The notes: generated by a model not told the origin, from the letters alone. Shown: positions 16,866-24,429, counted from the first letter of the stretch. The stretch: DNA of 24,429 bases from Castellaniella sp. UBA6218 (GCA_002421865.1 DISE01000133.1:1-24429), one strand, 5' to 3'. A program made the numbers and translations.

Positions 16866-17362
16866 ACGATCAGGCCGGCACGCACCGCGTCTGGCGGGTG
16901 GGCGCGGACATCGATACCGACGCGCTGGCGCCCGGCGTCTACATGAAGTTCGGCATCGAAGAAATCATGCGGCATTGCCTGCAGCGGGTGCGGCCCGAGT
17001 TTGCCGCCCGGGTCCGGCCGGGCGATGTGCTGGTGGCGGGGCCGAACTTCGGCATTGGCTCGTCGCGCGAACAGGCGGCGCTTGCCCTGGTCCGCCTCGG
17101 CGTGGCCGCCGTGGTCGCCCCGTCCTTCAACGGCCTGTTTTTCCGCAATGCATTCAATGTGGGCCTGCTGCTGCTGACGTGCGCGCAGGCCGAGGTCATG
17201 GCCGAGGGCGAATGCATCCGTCTGGACCCCGCCGGCGGTCGGATCGGCCGCGTGGGCCCAGGGCCCACGGAACTGATCTGCGAGCCCGTGCCGCCGTTTC
17301 TCCTGGACATGGTGCGGGCCGGCGGGCTGCTGAATGTATTGAAACAGCGTCACACCTCTTAG
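16862..17362 (+). CDS. Aconitase/isopropylmalate dehydratase-family hydro-lyase, small subunit
   Basis: The swivel-domain subunit (166 aa, the length of short LeuD/DmdB proteins) that completes the active site of the preceding large subunit. What is seen: DIDTDALAPGVYMKFG near the N-terminus (compare NIDTDxIxP in LeuD), GPNFGIGSSREQAALAL, the loop carrying the substrate-carboxylate-binding SSRE, and FNGLFFRNAFNVGLLLLTC. The loop after YMK differs from the LeuD YL…D loop that chooses the gamma-substituent, which suggests a different substrate. The start overlaps the large-subunit stop by 4 bases, with AGGGAG upstream. It is co-expressed with the importer and HyuAB genes, which argues for a catabolic rather than leucine-biosynthetic role. 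Confidence 0.86.
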   Translation: MNDQAGTHRVWRVGADIDTDALAPGVYMKFGIEEIMRHCLQRVRPEFAARVRPGDVLVAGPNFGIGSSREQAALALVRLGVAAVVAPSFNGLFFRNAFNVGLLLLTCAQAEVMAEGECIRLDPAGGRIGRVGPGPTELICEPVPPFLLDMVRAGGLLNVLKQRHTS

Positions 17363-17371
17363 GAAATCACC

Positions 17372-19042
17372 ATGCTCGATCCCGTCACCCTGGCTGTCCT
17401 GAAAGGGCGCCTGGAACAGATTGCCGATGAAATGGACGCGACACTGTATCGCAGCGCGTTCAACCCCATCATCGCGGAGGCCCATGACGCGTGTCACGGG
17501 ATGTACGACGCGCAGACCGGCGCGACCCTGATCCAGGGGAAGTCGGGGCTGCCCGTGTTCGTGGGCGCCATGGCGTTCGCCGTCAAGGCGGCGGCCGCGG
17601 CCGCCGCCGGGCGCGGCGGCATGGCCGAGGGCGACGTCTGGCTGTTCAACGATCCCTACGAGGGCGGGACGCACGCCAATGACTTCAAGCTGGTGCGCCC
17701 GGTCTTTCGCGACGGCGCATTGTTCTGCTTCCTGGCCTCGGCTGCGCACTGGCACGATGTCGGCGGCGCGGTGCCCGGCAACTACAACCCCGCCGCGACG
17801 GAGTGCTGGCAGGAGGCGGTGCAGATCCCGCCTGTGCGGATCATGCGCGCGGGCGTGCTGGATCTCGACGTGCTGGCCATCCTGAAGGCCAACACGCGCC
17901 TGCCCGACAGTCTCTGGGGCGACCTGAACGGACAGCTGGCCGCCCTGGACCTGGGCGCGCGCCGGCTGGACGGCCTGCTCGACGAGTACGGCGACGCCGT
18001 CGTGCTGGAGTCGCTGGAAACGCTGCGCGAACGCGCGCGCCGCCTGATGCGCCACCACATCGCTCAGCTTCCGGATGGGGAATACGCGTTCGAGGACATG
18101 CTGGACAACGATGGCGTGCGCAACGAACCGCTGCGCATCGCCCTGCGCCTGAAAGTCGCCGGGGACCGTTTGTCGCTGGACTTCTCGGGCACGTCGCCGG
18201 CCTGCGCCGGACCGGTGAACATTTCCCGTTCCACGGCGATCGCGGCCTGCTATGTCGCGCTGAAGCATCTGTTCCCGGATGTGCCGGCCAATGCCGGCGT
18301 GCTGGACGCGGTGGACGTGGAACTGCCGGCCGGGTCGGTGATTTCGGCGGACCGCCCGCGCCCGGTGGGGGGCTACACCGAAACCATCCTGCGGATGATC
18401 GACGTTGTGTTCTGCGCGATGGCCCAGGCGGCGCCGGAGCGTGCGATGGCGCAGGCCTACGGCACCATCAATGCCTTGTCCATCGCCGGCCATCGCACCG
18501 ATGCCGGCCGCGCGGGCCAGCGCTGGGTCATGTTCAGTTTCTTCGGCGGCGGCCACGGCGGTCATTCCGACGGTGATGGACTGAGTCATGGCAATGCGCC
18601 GATTTCGACCGCGACCATTCCGCCTCTGGAAATTCTGGAAGCCGCCTACCCTGTGCGGTTCACGCAATGGGCGTTGCGGCCGGACTCGGCGGGGGACGGC
18701 CAGTATCGCGGCGGCCTGGGCGCGATCTATGAGATCGAGCTGCTTGAAGAGCAGGCCGAGGCGTTCGTGTTCGGCGAGCGCGGCCTGAGTGCTCCCAAAG
18801 GCATTGCAGGCGGCGGGCAGGCGGCGCTGAACGTATTCCGTTACCAGCAGGATGGTACGTGGCGGACGCCGCCGATGACGTCGAAGATGCTGGGCATCCT
18901 GCTGCGGCGGGGCGATCGGGTGCGTCTGGAAACGCCGGGGGGCGGTGGCTATGGGCCGCCGGAAAAGCGCACGGCGGCGGCGCGTGAACGGGATCGCCGC
19001 ATGGGATACGTGAACGAGGGTTTGAAGGAGCGGTCGGCATGA
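17372..19042 (+). CDS. hyuB: Hydantoinase/oxoprolinase subunit B (HyuB)
   Basis: A cytoplasmic subunit (556 aa) of the HyuA/HyuB family, which uses ATP to open cyclic amides such as hydantoins, 5-oxoproline or caprolactam. Blocks seen: LDPVTLAVLKGRLEQIADEM at the N-terminus, NDPYEGGTHANDFKLVRPVF, AAHWHDVGGAVPGNYNP, VDVELPAGSVI, a GGYTETILRMIDVVFCAMAQA stretch, SAGDGQYRGGLGAIYEIEL, and the terminal LETPGGGGYGPPEKR. All are standard for HyuB, and the length is normal. It starts 9 bases after the small hydro-lyase subunit and overlaps hyuA by 4 bases. Acetone/acetophenone carboxylases share this fold but need extra subunits not found here. The real substrate is unknown. Confidence 0.93.
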   Translation: MLDPVTLAVLKGRLEQIADEMDATLYRSAFNPIIAEAHDACHGMYDAQTGATLIQGKSGLPVFVGAMAFAVKAAAAAAAGRGGMAEGDVWLFNDPYEGGTHANDFKLVRPVFRDGALFCFLASAAHWHDVGGAVPGNYNPAATECWQEAVQIPPVRIMRAGVLDLDVLAILKANTRLPDSLWGDLNGQLAALDLGARRLDGLLDEYGDAVVLESLETLRERARRLMRHHIAQLPDGEYAFEDMLDNDGVRNEPLRIALRLKVAGDRLSLDFSGTSPACAGPVNISRSTAIAACYVALKHLFPDVPANAGVLDAVDVELPAGSVISADRPRPVGGYTETILRMIDVVFCAMAQAAPERAMAQAYGTINALSIAGHRTDAGRAGQRWVMFSFFGGGHGGHSDGDGLSHGNAPISTATIPPLEILEAAYPVRFTQWALRPDSAGDGQYRGGLGAIYEIELLEEQAEAFVFGERGLSAPKGIAGGGQAALNVFRYQQDGTWRTPPMTSKMLGILLRRGDRVRLETPGGGGYGPPEKRTAAARERDRRMGYVNEGLKERSA

Positions 19043-21087
19043 ATGCGGTACGAGGCCTGGTGGTAGGGGTGGATGTGGGCGGCACGTTCACGGATCTGTT
19101 CGTGCTGGATGAAGGCAGCAGCTCGGTGCAGGTCGTCAAGGTGCCGTCCACGCGTGGCGAAGAGGCGCGCGGCTTCATGGATGGCATCGCACGGATCGAG
19201 GGCGGCGTGCGGGAAATTTCCACCATCGTGCATGGCACGACGGTGGGCACCAACGCCCTGCTGGAGCGCAAGGTGGCGCGCACCGGGATCATCACATCGG
19301 CGGGGTTTCGCGATGTGCTGGAAATGCGGCGGCGTGACCGGCCCCAGACCTGGGGATTGCGCGGCGATTACCAGCCCATCGTGTCGCGCGACCTGCGCCT
19401 GGAGGTTGACGAACGCGTGCTGGCCGACGGCACGGTGCATACGCCCGTGAACCTGGATCAGGTCGACGCGGCGGCGCGCGCCTTGATGGAGCAGGGCTGC
19501 GATGCCGTCTGCGTGTTCTTCATCAATGCCTATGCCAATCCGGTCAACGAGGCACAGGCGGTCGCGCGGGTGCGTGCGATCTGGCCCAATGAGCACGTCA
19601 CGGCCGCATCCGAGGTGCTGCCCGAGATCCGCGAATTCGAGCGCTGCTCGACCGCGGTGCTGAATGCCACGCTGCAGCCGGTGGTGGGCACTTACCTGAA
19701 CCGGCTCGACGCCGATCTGCGGACTCATGGTTTCGGCGGCGAGTTGCTGATCGTGCAGAGCAATGGCGGCGTGATGTCGCGCGAGACGGCTTGCGCAGTG
19801 CCGGTGCGCACCGCGCTGTCGGGTCCGGCCGCCGGGGTGATCGCCTGCGCCGCCATCGCGCGCGCTGCGGGTTTTCCGGATGTGGTCACCGGCGACATGG
19901 GCGGCACATCGTTCGACGTCTCGTTGGTGGCGGCGGGCGAAGCCTCTCTGGCGGCGCAGACGTCCATCGACTTCGGCATGGTGGTGCGCGCGCCGATGAT
20001 CCAGATCGAGACCATCGGCGCCGGCGGCGGCTCCATCGCCAGCGTCGATGCGGGCGGTCTGCTGCAGGTCGGCCCCGAATCGGCGGGCAGCATTCCCGGA
20101 CCCGCCTGCTATGGGCGCGGCAATACCCGTCCCACGGTCACGGATGCCAATGTGTTGCTGGGCCGTATCGCCGCCGATCGGCCGCTGGGCGGCGGCCTGC
20201 TGGCCCGGATGGATGTCGCGCTTGCGCGGGCCGCGATCGAGGAGCACGTCGCCCGGCCGCTGGGGCTGGACGTCCACGCCGCCGCGGAGGCCATCCTGAC
20301 GGTGACCAATGCCAAGATGGCAGGCGCCATCCGGCTGGTGTCCATTGAGCGGGGCCATGATCCGCGCAAATTCGCCTACATGCCTTTCGGCGGCGGCGGA
20401 GCCCTGCATGTGTGCGCGATGATGAGCGAGGTCGGCGCCGCTCACGGCATCGTGCCGCGTTTCCCCGGCGTGACGTCGGCGCTGGGCTGCGTCATGGCCG
20501 ACATGCGCCATGACGGGGTGCAGACGCTGAACGTCTCCCTGGACGCCCTGGACGTCGAGGACTTGCTGGCCCGCATCGATGCGCTGGGTCAGGCCTGCCA
20601 GACACGGCTGGATTCCGCCCGCGTCGCCTTCGAGGGCGTGCATGAAAGCATCGAGCTGGACATGTTGTACGTCGGCCAGAGCCATACCGTCCGCGTCGAG
20701 GTCGCCCGCGCCGAACTGGACCGCGCCGGAATTGCCGCCGCTTTCGATCGGGCCTATTGCGCGGCCTTCGGCCGCAGCCTGAGCGGCATCCCGGTCCGCA
20801 TCCTCAATTTGCGCTATGCGCGCATCGGCCGGCGGCCCAAGTTCGACCTGAAGCTGCTGGCGCCCCAGGCCACCCGCATGCCGGCCGCCCTGGGCACACA
20901 GGCCGTGTTCCATGCCGGGCAATGGCACGACGCGGTGCGCTACGCCCGCCTGGAACTGCCCGTGGACGCCCGCGTGGACGGCCCCGCGATTCTCGAACAG
21001 GCGGATACCACCATCTGGATCGAGCCGGGGTTTTCGGGCCGCGTGGACGCCCTGGGCAATCTGTTGATCTCGCGTGTCGAGGCATAG
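19039..21087 (+). CDS. hyuA: Hydantoinase/oxoprolinase subunit A (HyuA), ATP-binding
   Basis: The ATP-using partner (682 aa) of HyuB. The actin-like nucleotide fold opens with GVDVGGTFTD at 10-19. It is followed by TIVHGTTVGTNALLERK, LEMRRRDRPQTWGLRGDYQP, LIVQSNGGVMSRE, ALSGPAAGVIACA, GDMGGTSFDVSL at 285-296, IETIGAGGGSIASVDAGG and AYMPFGGGGALHVCAMM. These are the typical HyuA landmarks. In the family, HyuA phosphorylates the lactam or imide oxygen and HyuB completes hydrolysis, so the pair would open the ring of the imported compound. The ATG overlaps the hyuB stop. Known relatives include 5-oxoprolinase, N-methylhydantoinase and caprolactamase; sequence reading alone does not choose between them. 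Confidence 0.93.
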   Translation: MNAVRGLVVGVDVGGTFTDLFVLDEGSSSVQVVKVPSTRGEEARGFMDGIARIEGGVREISTIVHGTTVGTNALLERKVARTGIITSAGFRDVLEMRRRDRPQTWGLRGDYQPIVSRDLRLEVDERVLADGTVHTPVNLDQVDAAARALMEQGCDAVCVFFINAYANPVNEAQAVARVRAIWPNEHVTAASEVLPEIREFERCSTAVLNATLQPVVGTYLNRLDADLRTHGFGGELLIVQSNGGVMSRETACAVPVRTALSGPAAGVIACAAIARAAGFPDVVTGDMGGTSFDVSLVAAGEASLAAQTSIDFGMVVRAPMIQIETIGAGGGSIASVDAGGLLQVGPESAGSIPGPACYGRGNTRPTVTDANVLLGRIAADRPLGGGLLARMDVALARAAIEEHVARPLGLDVHAAAEAILTVTNAKMAGAIRLVSIERGHDPRKFAYMPFGGGGALHVCAMMSEVGAAHGIVPRFPGVTSALGCVMADMRHDGVQTLNVSLDALDVEDLLARIDALGQACQTRLDSARVAFEGVHESIELDMLYVGQSHTVRVEVARAELDRAGIAAAFDRAYCAAFGRSLSGIPVRILNLRYARIGRRPKFDLKLLAPQATRMPAALGTQAVFHAGQWHDAVRYARLELPVDARVDGPAILEQADTTIWIEPGFSGRVDALGNLLISRVEA

Positions 21088-21097
21088 GGACCGGGCC

Positions 21098-21706
21098 ATG
21101 CATTCATTCGACATCCGCGGCACGGCGCTGATCGTGATCGACCTGCAGAATGATTTTCTGGCCCCGGGGGGCGCCTATGATCGCGGCGGCGCGGTCAGCC
21201 CGCAGGCGCGCGCCCTGCCCGCAAGGGTGGCGCCGGTGGCGCGCGCCATCAAGGCGGGGGGCGGCTTCGTGGCCGCCAGCCAGTTCACCTTGTGGCCGGA
21301 CGCGCAGGGCGAACCCATGATTTCGCCGCACCTGAAGCAACTGCGTCCTTTCCTTGCCAGGGGTGACTTCGCCGCCGGCTCGCCCGGACACGCCAATGTG
21401 GCGGAATTCGACGGCCTGATCGACGTGTCGGTCTGGAAGGTGGCCTATTCGGCGTTTTTCAACACGCAGCTGGACTGGGTGCTGCGCCGCGCCGGCATCG
21501 ACCGCCTGATCGTCGCCGGCATCGTGACCAATGGCGGTGTCGCCAGCACGGTGCGCGATGCCCACATGCGCGACTACCATGTGACGGTGCTGTCCGACGG
21601 CTGCGCCGCGCCCGCGCCGGCCATGCACGATGCCGCGCTGGCGGACCTGAAGACCGTCGCGGATATCGCGACGTGCCGGGACGTGCTCGACGGGATGCGG
21701 CGATGA
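21098..21706 (+). CDS. Isochorismatase-fold hydrolase lacking the usual catalytic cysteine
   Basis: An isochorismatase-like protein (202 aa). The family normally contains cysteine amidohydrolases (nicotinamidase, N-carbamoylsarcosine amidase, maleamate amidohydrolase) and the cysteine-less isochorismatases. D15 (VIDLQNDF) and K114 (SVWKVAYSAFFNTQL) are in place, but the nucleophile position reads GIVTNGGVASTVRDAH, so G147 replaces Cys. In isochorismatases proper (EntB, PhzD) the Cys is also Gly and Asp does the chemistry. In this operon a half-amide or ureido hydrolase step after HyuAB would make sense, yet the missing Cys argues against standard amidase chemistry. ATG 21098 is chosen over GTG 21074 because AGGGA lies 7 bases upstream and the conserved fold starts there. 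Confidence 0.85.
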   Translation: MHSFDIRGTALIVIDLQNDFLAPGGAYDRGGAVSPQARALPARVAPVARAIKAGGGFVAASQFTLWPDAQGEPMISPHLKQLRPFLARGDFAAGSPGHANVAEFDGLIDVSVWKVAYSAFFNTQLDWVLRRAGIDRLIVAGIVTNGGVASTVRDAHMRDYHVTVLSDGCAAPAPAMHDAALADLKTVADIATCRDVLDGMRR

Positions 21707-23115
21707 GCAAGAAACCCCTCGTTCGTCGCGGCGCGACGCCGGGTCCGGATGCGATGCGCGTGCCGGTCGCGATTGTCGGCGCCGGCGCCTGCGGACTGAC
21801 TGCGGCGCTGCGGCTGGCCGACGCCGGCATCGAAACCGTCCTGATCGAACGCGACGGGACGCCCAGCGGATCGACCGCGCTGTCCTCGGGTTTCATTCCC
21901 GCCGCGGGCACTGCGGTGCAGCGTGCCCTCGGCATCGACGACGATGCGCGGCGCTTCGCGGCGGACATCCAGGCCAAGGCGCACGGCACCGCCGCGCAGC
22001 ATCTGGTAGAAGCCTATACGCGCGCCATCGCGCCCGCCATGGACGATCTGGGGCGCCACGGCCTGGCATTCGAAGTGCTGGATGGTTTCCTGTATCCGGG
22101 GCATGCCGCCCGCCGCATGCACACCTTGTCCGAGCGCAGCGGCGCGGCGCTGGTCGCCGCCCTGACGCGCGCCGCCACCGAAGCGGGGGCCTATCTGCTG
22201 ACGTCCGCGCGTGTGACGGAAATCCAGGTCGATTCCGGTGACCGGGTTTCGGCGGTCGTCTGCGAGCGCCCGGACGGCGCAACGGAAGTCATCGCCTGCG
22301 ATGTGCTGATCCTGGCTTGCAACGGTTTCGGCGGCAATCCGGACATGGTGCGCCGATACTTGCCGGCCATGCGCGACGCCGTCTATGGCGGCCATGCGGG
22401 CAACGACGGCAGCGCCGTCGAGTGGGGCCTGCAGCTCGGAGCGCGCCTGGCCGACCTGGGCGCCTATCAGGGGCACGGGTCCTGGGCCACACCCCTGGGA
22501 GTGCTGATTTCATGGGCCGTGATGATGGGCGGCGGCGTGCAGATCAATCGGGAAGGACTGCGTTTCCATGACGAGACGCGCGGCTATTCCGAAGCGGCCG
22601 TGCAGGTGCTGGCGCAGCCCGGATCCGTCGCCTGGGATGTGTTCGATGAGCAGGCCCGGGGTCTGGTATCCGGATTCCCGGATTTCGCCCTGGCCGAGTC
22701 GAATCATGCGGTGAAGGTCTGCGCCGGCCCCGCCGAGCTTGCGGCGGTGATCGGCTGCGATACGGATGCGCTGCGCCGCACCCTGGACGGAATCGGCCCG
22801 GGGGCCGCGGACACGCATGGCCGCGCATTCGAGCGGGCCTTGCAGGCGCCGTACTACGCCGTCAAGGTCACCGGCGCGCTGTTCCATACCCAGGGCGGCC
22901 TGGATATCGATGCGCAATGCCGCGTCCTGAACGAGGCCGGGCGCCCCTTCCCGAATCTTCTGGCCGCGGGGGGCGCCGCCCGGGGAGTGTCCGGAAATGA
23001 AGTCTCGGGCTATCTGTCCGGCAACGGGCTGCTCAGCGCCGTGGCGGGCGGCTACATTGCGGCGGCGACCGCCGCCGCGCAGCTTGGACGGACGCTCGTT
23101 CAGGCGGGGGATTAG
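21703..23115 (+). CDS. FAD-dependent dehydrogenase/reductase, fumarate reductase flavoprotein/TcuA-like
   Basis: A FAD_binding_2-family flavoprotein (470 aa). The N-terminal dinucleotide fold VAIVGAGACGLTAALRLADAG has G26, G28 and G31, and E49 ends the second strand. STALSSGFIPAAGT follows. The C-terminal cap has TGALFHTQGGLDIDAQCRVLNEAG, LLAAGGAARG and SGYLSGNGLLSAVAGGYIAA, the usual landmarks of fumarate reductase, ketosteroid dehydrogenase and tricarballylate dehydrogenase (TcuA). Its length is close to TcuA and much shorter than KstD. The likely reaction is introduction (or removal) of a C=C bond next to a carboxylate, which would feed the hydro-lyase encoded in the same operon. The ATG overlaps the upstream stop (ATGA); an earlier in-frame start at 21673 lies inside the previous gene. 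There is no signal peptide, so it should act in the cytoplasm. Confidence 0.84.
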   Translation: MSKKPLVRRGATPGPDAMRVPVAIVGAGACGLTAALRLADAGIETVLIERDGTPSGSTALSSGFIPAAGTAVQRALGIDDDARRFAADIQAKAHGTAAQHLVEAYTRAIAPAMDDLGRHGLAFEVLDGFLYPGHAARRMHTLSERSGAALVAALTRAATEAGAYLLTSARVTEIQVDSGDRVSAVVCERPDGATEVIACDVLILACNGFGGNPDMVRRYLPAMRDAVYGGHAGNDGSAVEWGLQLGARLADLGAYQGHGSWATPLGVLISWAVMMGGGVQINREGLRFHDETRGYSEAAVQVLAQPGSVAWDVFDEQARGLVSGFPDFALAESNHAVKVCAGPAELAAVIGCDTDALRRTLDGIGPGAADTHGRAFERALQAPYYAVKVTGALFHTQGGLDIDAQCRVLNEAGRPFPNLLAAGGAARGVSGNEVSGYLSGNGLLSAVAGGYIAAATAAAQLGRTLVQAGD

Positions 23116-23124
23116 GAGCCGGAA

Positions 23125-23985
23125 ATGAAACAGACCTTGAAAACCCGGCTGGCCGGCGGAACCGTCCTGGCGCCTGGCGTCTACGATGTCCTGTCGGCCT
23201 TGCTGGCCGAACAGGCCGGCTTCGATGCCCTGTATCTCTCGGGCGCATCGATCGCCTATACGCAGCTGGGACGCTCGGATGTCGGGCTGACCACCTATAC
23301 CGAGGTCGAAAGCCTGCTGGCCCGCATCACCGACCGGGTCCGGACGCCCGTGATCGTGGATGCCGATACGGGGTTCGGCAATGCGCTCAACACGCAACGG
23401 ACCGTGCGCGGTTTCGAGCGGGCGGGCGCGGCGATGATCCAGCTGGAGGACCAGACCTTCCCCAAGCGCTGCGGTCATCTGGACGGAAAAGGCGTGATCC
23501 CCGTGGCCGAGATGCTGGGCAAGCTGCATGCGGCCCTCGATGCCCGGACCGATCCGTCGACGCTGATCCTGGCGCGCACCGATGCGTTGGCGCCGGAGGG
23601 CCTGGAGGCCGCGCTGGACCGTGCCGAGGCCTATCTGGAAGCGGGCGCCGACGCGCTGTTCGTCGAGGCCTTGCGTACGCCCGAGCAGATGCGGGCGGCC
23701 TGCGGACGCCTGGCGCATCGCGTGCCGCTGCTGGCGAACATGGTCGAGGGGGGCAAGACGCCCGTGCAAGGGGTCGAGGCGCTGGCGGAGTTCGGATTCC
23801 GCATCGTCATCTTCCCCGGAGGCACGGCGCGGGCGGTGGCGCATACCCTGCAGGACTATTACGGCAGTCTGCGCCGTCGAGGCTCGACCTTGCCCTGGAA
23901 GGACAGGATGCTGGATTTCGACGGCCTGAACGCGGTGATCGGCACCCCGGAGCTGCTGGAGCAGGGGCGGCGATACGGCGGCTGA
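23125..23985 (+). CDS. Isocitrate lyase/PEP mutase superfamily C-C lyase (dimethylmalate/methylisocitrate lyase-like)
   Basis: A (beta/alpha)8 Mg-dependent lyase (286 aa). What is seen: APGVYDVLSALLAEQAGFDALYLSG, the metal-binding VDADTGFGN with D79 and D81, AGAAMIQLEDQTFPKRCGH with the lyase-specific KRCGH loop (K114, C116, H118), LARTDALAPEGLEAALDRA, and ANMVEGGKTP. The KRCGH loop marks a true lyase (as in PrpB, 2,3-dimethylmalate lyase and isocitrate lyase), as opposed to PEP mutase or oxaloacetate decarboxylase. The ANMVEGGKTP block is more like dimethylmalate lyase than PrpB. It would split a substituted malate or isocitrate to pyruvate or glyoxylate plus a carboxylate, the last step of the pathway. 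ATG 23125 follows GGAG 9 bases after the previous gene; it is the last gene of the operon. Confidence 0.88.
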   Translation: MKQTLKTRLAGGTVLAPGVYDVLSALLAEQAGFDALYLSGASIAYTQLGRSDVGLTTYTEVESLLARITDRVRTPVIVDADTGFGNALNTQRTVRGFERAGAAMIQLEDQTFPKRCGHLDGKGVIPVAEMLGKLHAALDARTDPSTLILARTDALAPEGLEAALDRAEAYLEAGADALFVEALRTPEQMRAACGRLAHRVPLLANMVEGGKTPVQGVEALAEFGFRIVIFPGGTARAVAHTLQDYYGSLRRRGSTLPWKDRMLDFDGLNAVIGTPELLEQGRRYGG

Positions 23986-24012
23986 GGCGGGGTCGCGGCG
24001 GCGGGTGCTCCG

Positions 24013-24429
24013 TCAGAACGGCAGATCCCGCCCGGGGAGCAGTGCGGCGATGGCGGCGCGGAATTCGTCCTGGATCCGCGCCAGGGCCTCGGGCGTGTCG
24101 CCCTCGAAGCGCAGCACCACCACGGGCGTCGTGTTCGACGCGCGCGCCAGGCCGAAGCCGTCCGGGTATTCGGCACGGATGCCGTCGATCGTGACGCGGT
24201 CCGTGGCGCCGGGAAAGCGGCCCTCGGACTGAAGCCGGCGGATGAAGGCATGCGGTTCGCCTTCGGCCATGGGCAGTTTCAGTTCCGGTGTGGAGATCCC
24301 CTGGGGCAGGGCTTCCAGTTCCCGGCCCGGATCGTCGCTGCGCGACAGGATTTCCAGCAGGCGTGCGCCGGCATAGAGGCCATCGTCGAAACCGTGCCAG
24401 CGTTCCTTGAAGAAGATGTGGCCGCTCAT
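24013..24429 (-). CDS. algC: Phosphomannomutase/phosphoglucomutase (AlgC type), C-terminal part
   Basis: The last 138 codons of an alpha-D-phosphohexomutase; the N-terminal two thirds, including the catalytic phosphoserine, lie beyond the right edge. What is seen: MSGHIFFKERWHGFDDGLYAGARLLEIL at the very edge, which is the sugar-ring recognition segment that follows GE in the family, then ISTPEL, VTIDGIRAEYPDGFGLARAS and the phosphate-binding RASNTTPVVVLRFEGDT. This matches Pseudomonas AlgC throughout. The enzyme interconverts mannose- or glucose-6-phosphate and the 1-phosphates, feeding nucleotide-sugar synthesis for LPS and exopolysaccharide. It is convergent with the catabolic operon, with only 27 bases between the stops, and is transcribed separately. 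Confidence 0.92.
   Translation of the reverse strand: MSGHIFFKERWHGFDDGLYAGARLLEILSRSDDPGRELEALPQGISTPELKLPMAEGEPHAFIRRLQSEGRFPGATDRVTIDGIRAEYPDGFGLARASNTTPVVVLRFEGDTPEALARIQDEFRAAIAALLPGRDLPF

Noticed and set aside
15597..17362. Assignment of the hydro-lyase pair as leuC-leuD of leucine synthesis.
   Set aside because: The operon context is catabolic, no leuB or other leucine genes are nearby, and the TGAK motif and small-subunit loop differ from LeuC/LeuD.
17372..21087. HyuB-HyuA considered as acetone or acetophenone carboxylase.
   Set aside because: Those enzymes need further subunits that are absent here, and the neighbours (hydro-lyase, lyase, isochorismatase-fold protein) fit lactam/imide use better.
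18949..21123. Minus-strand open frame of 724 codons opposite hyuA.
   Set aside because: It is fully antisense to a well-matched HyuA and has no domain character of its own.
23986..24032. GGCGGGGTC (23986-23994) and GATCCCGCC (24024-24032) can pair between the two convergent genes; considered as a bidirectional terminator.
   Set aside because: The loop would be 29 bases, no T-run follows on either strand, and the right arm lies inside the algC coding end. This is too weak to call.

Overview
This GC-rich window shows dense gene packing, one-base ATGA start/stop overlaps and strong G/C bias at third codon positions. Together with WbpO/WbpP-type nucleotide-sugar enzymes, several Liv-type and HyuA/HyuB genes and an AlgC-like phosphomannomutase, this suggests a betaproteobacterium, probably of the Bordetella/Achromobacter group (Alcaligenaceae). 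The placement is inferred from protein character only; no rRNA or tRNA is present to confirm it. No insertion sequence, CRISPR array or RNA gene was seen, and no gene-free stretch exceeds about 120 bases.

Layout. (1) Bases 1-430 hold the end of a GabD-type succinate-semialdehyde dehydrogenase, closed by a good intrinsic terminator (446-486). (2) Bases 543-10161 are a seven-gene plus-strand surface-polysaccharide operon: a WecA/WbpL-like initiating sugar-phosphate transferase, UDP-HexNAc 6-dehydrogenase (TviB/WbpO), UDP-HexNAc C4-epimerase (TviC/WbpP), a MurJ/MviN-type flippase, two tandem-duplicated GT4 glycosyltransferases, and an 802-residue protein that fuses two complete GT4 enzymes. The set would make an undecaprenyl-linked oligosaccharide containing a HexNAcA sugar (GalNAcA is likely). 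No polymerase, chain-length regulator or ligase is present. (3) Bases 10262-23985 are a 13-gene plus-strand catabolic operon: a GntR/HutC regulator, a five-gene Liv-type ABC importer, a two-subunit aconitase/isopropylmalate-dehydratase-like hydro-lyase, HyuB and HyuA (ATP-dependent lactam/imide-opening family), an isochorismatase-fold hydrolase whose nucleophilic cysteine is replaced by glycine, a TcuA-like FAD dehydrogenase, and an isocitrate-lyase/PEP-mutase superfamily lyase like 2,3-dimethylmalate or 2-methylisocitrate lyase. (4) At the right edge, on the minus strand, lies the end of an AlgC-type phosphomannomutase/phosphoglucomutase.

The catabolic operon is the most interesting part. 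The enzymes fit in order as: import; ATP-dependent ring opening; half-amide hydrolysis; desaturation; hydration of a maleate/aconitate-like double bond; and C-C cleavage to pyruvate (or glyoxylate) plus a carboxylate. I propose that it degrades a cyclic imide or lactam that yields an alkyl-substituted C4 diacid, or alternatively a tricarballylate-like acid. The substrate is not identified by the sequence. Its promoter region holds a perfect 8-bp inverted repeat and a candidate promoter that would give a leaderless gntR transcript, which suggests autoregulation.
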